Positions 61,011 to 64,000 of a stretch of 64,000 nt of DNA are shown here, one piece after another (within the stretch, counting starts at the first letter, position 1; the number at the start of each line of letters is the position of its first letter). Under the pieces are notes generated by a model. The model made no database searches, was not told the origin of the DNA, and saw only the letters and a program-made list of their open reading frames with translations. The stretch lies in NCBI RefSeq assembly GCF_026891095.1, contig NZ_JAPTNL010000007.1, forward strand, positions 62,001 through 126,000. The letters are read 5' to 3'. The translations under genes were made by a program, and so were the position numbers. This DNA comes from Roseovarius salincola. GTDB taxonomy: Bacteria; Pseudomonadota; Alphaproteobacteria; Rhodobacterales; Rhodobacteraceae.

Positions 61011-61850
61011 ATGTCCTACAATTGCCTGTTTTCCGCCGTTACGGACGAAGATCTGGTCGATGACGTCATGGCCCATGCGCTTGCCATGGCCAAGGCGCAT
61101 GACGCCCATCTCGAGGTGCTCTGCCTCGGCGTCGACCGCAGCCAGACCGGCTATTATTATGCCGGGGCCAGCGCCGTCGTCCTGCAGGAAACCATCACCC
61201 GCGCCCACGAGGAATCCGAAGCGATCGAAAAACGCGTGACCAAGCTGCTCGAAGGGTCCGGCATCCGCTGGTCCAGCGAAGGCGGTGTCGCGCAACTGGC
61301 CGATCTGGGGCGCCACATTGCCGCGCGCGCGCGGTTCTCGGATATTGCGATTCTGGCACAGCCCTATGGCGAGGGGCGCGGCGCCGAACTGGAGCCGGTG
61401 ACGGAATCCGCCCTGTTCGAAGGTCATGTCCCGGCGCTGATCGTGCCGGATGGCGCCGCACCCGCGCCCATGCCCAAACGCGTGATGGTCGGATGGAACG
61501 AAAGCGCCGAGGCGCTCAGCGCGGTGCGCTCGGCGCTGCCGATTCTGGTTGGGGCCGACAAGGTGCATGTGGTGGTGATCGACCCGCCCCAGCACGGTCC
61601 CAACCGCTCCGATCCCGGCGGCCAGATCTCGCAATACCTTGCGCGCCACGGCGTGCAGGTCGAAATCGACGTGCTGTCCAAGACGATGCCGCGCATCTCG
61701 GATGTGCTGATGCGCCATGCTTCGGATATGGACGCCGACATGATCGTGATGGGCGCCTATGGTCATTCGCGATTCCGCGAGGCGGTGTTCGGCGGCGCGA
61801 CCCGCTACATGCTCGAACAGGCCAGTCTGCCGGTCTTCATGGCTCACTGA
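61011..61850 (+). CDS. Universal stress protein, tandem UspA domains
   Basis: A 279-residue protein with two Usp domains (about 1-145 and 150-279). The second holds the ATP-binding motif in VMGAYGHSRFREAVFGG; the first lacks an obvious G-2x-G-9x-G(S/T) site. AAAAGGAAATG precedes the ATG. A perfect FnrL box upstream indicates induction at low oxygen, as known for several Rhodobacter genes of this type. It diverges from ccoN. The role may be in microaerobic survival. Longer readings to 59031 are antisense shadow of ccoN and are rejected. Confidence 0.87.
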   Translation: MSYNCLFSAVTDEDLVDDVMAHALAMAKAHDAHLEVLCLGVDRSQTGYYYAGASAVVLQETITRAHEESEAIEKRVTKLLEGSGIRWSSEGGVAQLADLGRHIAARARFSDIAILAQPYGEGRGAELEPVTESALFEGHVPALIVPDGAAPAPMPKRVMVGWNESAEALSAVRSALPILVGADKVHVVVIDPPQHGPNRSDPGGQISQYLARHGVQVEIDVLSKTMPRISDVLMRHASDMDADMIVMGAYGHSRFREAVFGGATRYMLEQASLPVFMAH

Positions 61851-61921
61851 CGGCACGCGGCGCCCCGGCCCGACCTTATTCAAGGTGGGGGAAAGGTCGG
61901 GGCCAAGCCTGCTTCACTGAA

Positions 61922-61947
61922 AAGGGCCTCGCGCAAGCGAGGCCCTT
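61922..61947. terminator. Bidirectional hairpin between the stress gene and fnrL
   Basis: A perfect 11-bp stem (AAGGGCCTCGC / GCGAGGCCCTT) with a GCAA tetraloop, between convergent genes. On either strand T-containing sequence follows only partly (TTGGTGTTT on plus, TTTCAGTG on minus). Confidence 0.75.
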
Positions 61948-61988
61948 GGTGTTTCGTCGGGCTTGTTCGGGCGGCGGCGCGGCGCGGA

Positions 61989-62738
61989 TCAGGCCAGCAT
62001 CCCGCCATCGCTGTCATCGCCCGCCTCGTCCAGCAGGCGGTTGAAATCGGGCACCGTCACATGGCGCTTGCCTTCCAGCACGATCACCCCGTCCCGCTTG
62101 AGCGCCGAAATCTGGCGGCTCACCGTTTCCAGCGTCAGCCCCAGGTAATCCGCCATCGCCTCGCGCGTCAGCGGCAGGACGAAGACCATCGGCCCTTGCC
62201 GCCCCGCGATGTTCAGCGCCGCGTCGCGCCGGGCAATGATAGACAGCAGGCTCGCGATCTTCTCGCGTGCGGTCTTGCGGCCCAGCACCAGCATCCATTC
62301 GCGCGCGGCATCCAGCTCGTCCAGCGTCATCTCCAGCAGGCGCTGCGCGATATGGGGGGTGCGGCTCATCATGTCCTCGAAAGGCTGCTTGCGAAAACAG
62401 CACATCACCATGTCGCTGGTCGCCACCACGTCATAAGCGGCGGTCTGGCGCCCCGGACGGCCCACGAAATCGCTGGGCAGCATCAGGCCCACCATCTGGG
62501 TGCGCCCGTCCTCCATCGTCTGGGTCAGCGTGGCGATGCCCGACACGACCGAACCGACGAAATCCATCTTGTCGCCCGCCCAGACAACGGTCTGCCCGGC
62601 CTCGAAGTTGCGGTAATACTTGATCTGGTCAAGCAGCTCCAACTCGTCGGCCTCGCAACGCGCGCAAACGGCACGATGCCGTATCGGGCAGTCGCCGCAA
62701 TCGCGCGGGATGGCCTGGGTTTCAGGGTCGAGCATCAT
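61989..62738 (-). CDS. fnrL: FnrL, oxygen-sensing Crp/Fnr regulator
   Basis: A 249-residue regulator with an N-terminal 4Fe-4S site: Cys14, Cys17, Cys25 and Cys28 (CGDCPIRHRAVCARC) and a further cysteine pair near 113 (MCCFRK). The cyclic-nucleotide-like domain is about 40-150, and the C-terminal HTH contains LTLETVSRQISAL (about 200), whose E-x-x-S-R contacts TTGAT. The perfect boxes at ccoN, the stress gene, ccoG and hemN are its expected targets. Two start codons at 62738 and 62735 are possible. Confidence 0.95.
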   Translation of the reverse strand: MMLDPETQAIPRDCGDCPIRHRAVCARCEADELELLDQIKYYRNFEAGQTVVWAGDKMDFVGSVVSGIATLTQTMEDGRTQMVGLMLPSDFVGRPGRQTAAYDVVATSDMVMCCFRKQPFEDMMSRTPHIAQRLLEMTLDELDAAREWMLVLGRKTAREKIASLLSIIARRDAALNIAGRQGPMVFVLPLTREAMADYLGLTLETVSRQISALKRDGVIVLEGKRHVTVPDFNRLLDEAGDDSDGGMLA

Positions 62739-62755
62739 TTGGGTCCGTAATGGTT

Positions 62756-62769
62756 TTGATCTGAATCAA
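62756..62769 (+). promoter_or_regulatory. FnrL box between fnrL and hemN
   Basis: TTGATCTGAATCAA is a perfect match, with its centre 42 bases from the hemN ATG at 62805 and 24 from the fnrL start. Placed so, a class II promoter would start hemN transcription almost at its ATG. The site may also repress fnrL. Confidence 0.88.
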
Positions 62770-62804
62770 GGCTGTGTGTTTCAAGCCATCCTATCGCTTG
62801 AATC

Positions 62805-64000
62805 ATGGCTATGAAAGCACAACTCGCGAAACTGGGTCTCTTTGACGCGAGGGTTCCGCGCTATACCAGCTATCCGACCGCGCCGCATTTCGGCGGCGGC
62901 GTCGACTCGACGCTGTTCTCACGCTGGATATCCGCCATTCCACGGGGCGCGGAAATCTCTCTTTACGTCCATGTGCCCTTCTGTCGGCGGCTCTGTTGGT
63001 TCTGCGCCTGCCGCACGCAGGGCACCCAAAGCGATCGCCCCGTCGCCGCCTATGTCGAAACACTCAAGGCCGAGCTGTCAATGCTCGCGCGGCACCTGCC
63101 CGACGACGTGCGCCTGTCGCGCCTGCACTGGGGTGGCGGCACGCCGACCCTGTTGCCACCGGGCATGATCGAAGACCTCGCACAGGCCATCAAACAGGTC
63201 GCGCCCTTCACCGAGCGCACAGAATTCTCCGTCGAGATCGACCCCAACGAGATCGACGCCCCGCGCCTCGATGCGCTGGCAGCGGCGGGCATGAACCGCG
63301 CCTCGGTCGGGATTCAGGACTTCAACGAGAACATCCAGCGTTCCATCGGTCGCCTGCAAGGCTATGACGTCACCCGCTGGGCCGTGGAAGAGATCCGCGC
63401 CCGCGGCGTTGCCAGCCTCAATGCCGATATCCTTTACGGCCTGCCCCACCAGAGCAAGGCGCGAATCACCGAAAGCGTGCAAAAGCTCCTGTCGCTCAAT
63501 CCCGACCGCGTCGCGCTTTACGGCTATGCCCATGTGCCGTGGATGGCCAAGCGCCAGCAGATGCTGCCCTCCGATGCGCTCCCCACCCCCGAGGAACGGC
63601 TCGAACTTTTCGACACCGCGCGCCGGCTGTTTCTTTGGGACAACTACGCCGAGATCGGCATCGACCATTTCGCCGCTCAGGATGACGGGCTCAATATCGC
63701 CCTCAAGACCGGCCGCCTGCGGCGCAATTTCCAGGGCTATACCGACGACACCGCCGATGTGCTGATCGGCCTTGGCGCCTCGTCCATCTCGCGCTTTCCG
63801 CAGGGCTATGCGCAGAACGACCCCGGCACCGGCGCCCATACCGGCGCCATCCGCGACGGGCGCTTCTCCACCGCGCGCGGGCATGTATTCTCGCCCGAGG
63901 ATCGTCTGCGGGGCCGGATGATCGAACAACTGATGTGCGAATTCCGCATCGATACGCGCGATCTGTGCCAACGCTTTGACATCTCGCCCCAACAGGTCCA
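62805..64000 (+). CDS. hemN: Oxygen-independent coproporphyrinogen III dehydrogenase, cut by window end
   Basis: The first about 398 residues of a radical-SAM enzyme of about 450 residues. It oxidatively decarboxylates coproporphyrinogen III to protoporphyrinogen IX without O2. The cluster motif CX3CX2CXC is CRRLCWFCAC (about 61-70), followed by GGGTPTLL and the HemN-specific YGYAHVPWMAKRQ. No ribosome binding site precedes the ATG at 62805 or 62811. FnrL control fits its role under low oxygen. hemE earlier in the window acts one step upstream. Confidence 0.95.
   Translation, partial: MAMKAQLAKLGLFDARVPRYTSYPTAPHFGGGVDSTLFSRWISAIPRGAEISLYVHVPFCRRLCWFCACRTQGTQSDRPVAAYVETLKAELSMLARHLPDDVRLSRLHWGGGTPTLLPPGMIEDLAQAIKQVAPFTERTEFSVEIDPNEIDAPRLDALAAAGMNRASVGIQDFNENIQRSIGRLQGYDVTRWAVEEIRARGVASLNADILYGLPHQSKARITESVQKLLSLNPDRVALYGYAHVPWMAKRQQMLPSDALPTPEERLELFDTARRLFLWDNYAEIGIDHFAAQDDGLNIALKTGRLRRNFQGYTDDTADVLIGLGASSISRFPQGYAQNDPGTGAHTGAIRDGRFSTARGHVFSPEDRLRGRMIEQLMCEFRIDTRDLCQRFDISPQQV

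Noticed and set aside
1..64000. CRISPR arrays, insertion sequences, prophage or integrase
   Set aside because: No regularly spaced direct repeats, transposase, integrase or phage structural motif was found on either strand.

Overview
The window looks like chromosome of a Rhodobacteraceae (Roseobacter-group) alphaproteobacterium. The evidence is the high G+C content, the ccoNOQP-ccoGHIS / fnrL / hemN neighbourhood known from Rhodobacter and its relatives, an 1151-residue alphaproteobacterial SMC, an aerobic-type (CobN/CobO/CobW) cobalamin gene set, and perfect FnrL boxes (TTGAT-N4-ATCAA). No phage, transposase, CRISPR array or rRNA gene was seen. Most of the sequence is ordinary chromosome with small lineage-specific clusters.

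Region 1 (1-6243): the end of a probable RND metal pump, a CusF-like copper chaperone, a LysR regulator, and a divergent dabB-dabA operon (energised inorganic-carbon uptake). A gene-poor 0.6 kb follows, ending at the 3' end of an elongator tRNA-Met; the block could be an island inserted at that tRNA. Region 2 (6314-13033): a glutathione peroxidase, an FAD-linked D-2-hydroxyacid dehydrogenase, divergent hemC/hemE, a GTAC-centred palindrome cluster, an orphan Phd/YefM-like antitoxin, a GDPD phosphodiesterase and a diguanylate cyclase.

Region 3 (13209-35629) is rich in cobalamin and cobalt genes. It holds DUF1636, cobD and cbiB; then, after a murein transglycosylase, a small lower-G+C insertion and smc, a B12 riboswitch. 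The riboswitch controls cbtB-cbtA and probably a His-rich tethered protein, followed by a second DUF1636, cobW, a GNAT enzyme and cobN. A TsoY-like membrane protein, a CidA/LrgA-LrgB pair, cobO and two Lin0512 proteins follow. The pieces suggest cobalt import, periplasmic and cytosolic cobalt handling, chelation into the corrin ring, adenosylation and nucleotide-loop assembly.

Region 4 (35697-49574) encodes the reductive pyrimidine pathway: a GntR regulator, PreT-PreA (dihydropyrimidine dehydrogenase), two RutR-like TetR regulators with two RutR-type operators, a ureidopropionase-type amidohydrolase, dihydropyrimidinase and a four-gene NMT1/THI5-type ABC importer. A seven-heme cytochrome with TPRs is embedded in it. 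A ~60 bp repeat occurs three times between 44178 and 51610.

Region 5 (49864-64000): a D,D-carboxypeptidase, then the cbb3 oxidase locus on the minus strand (ccoN-O-Q-P, an interposed LysR, ccoG-H-I-S), a universal stress protein, fnrL, and the start of hemN cut by the window edge. Four perfect FnrL boxes sit upstream of ccoN, the stress protein, ccoG and hemN, so microaerobic respiration and oxygen-independent heme synthesis form one regulon here.
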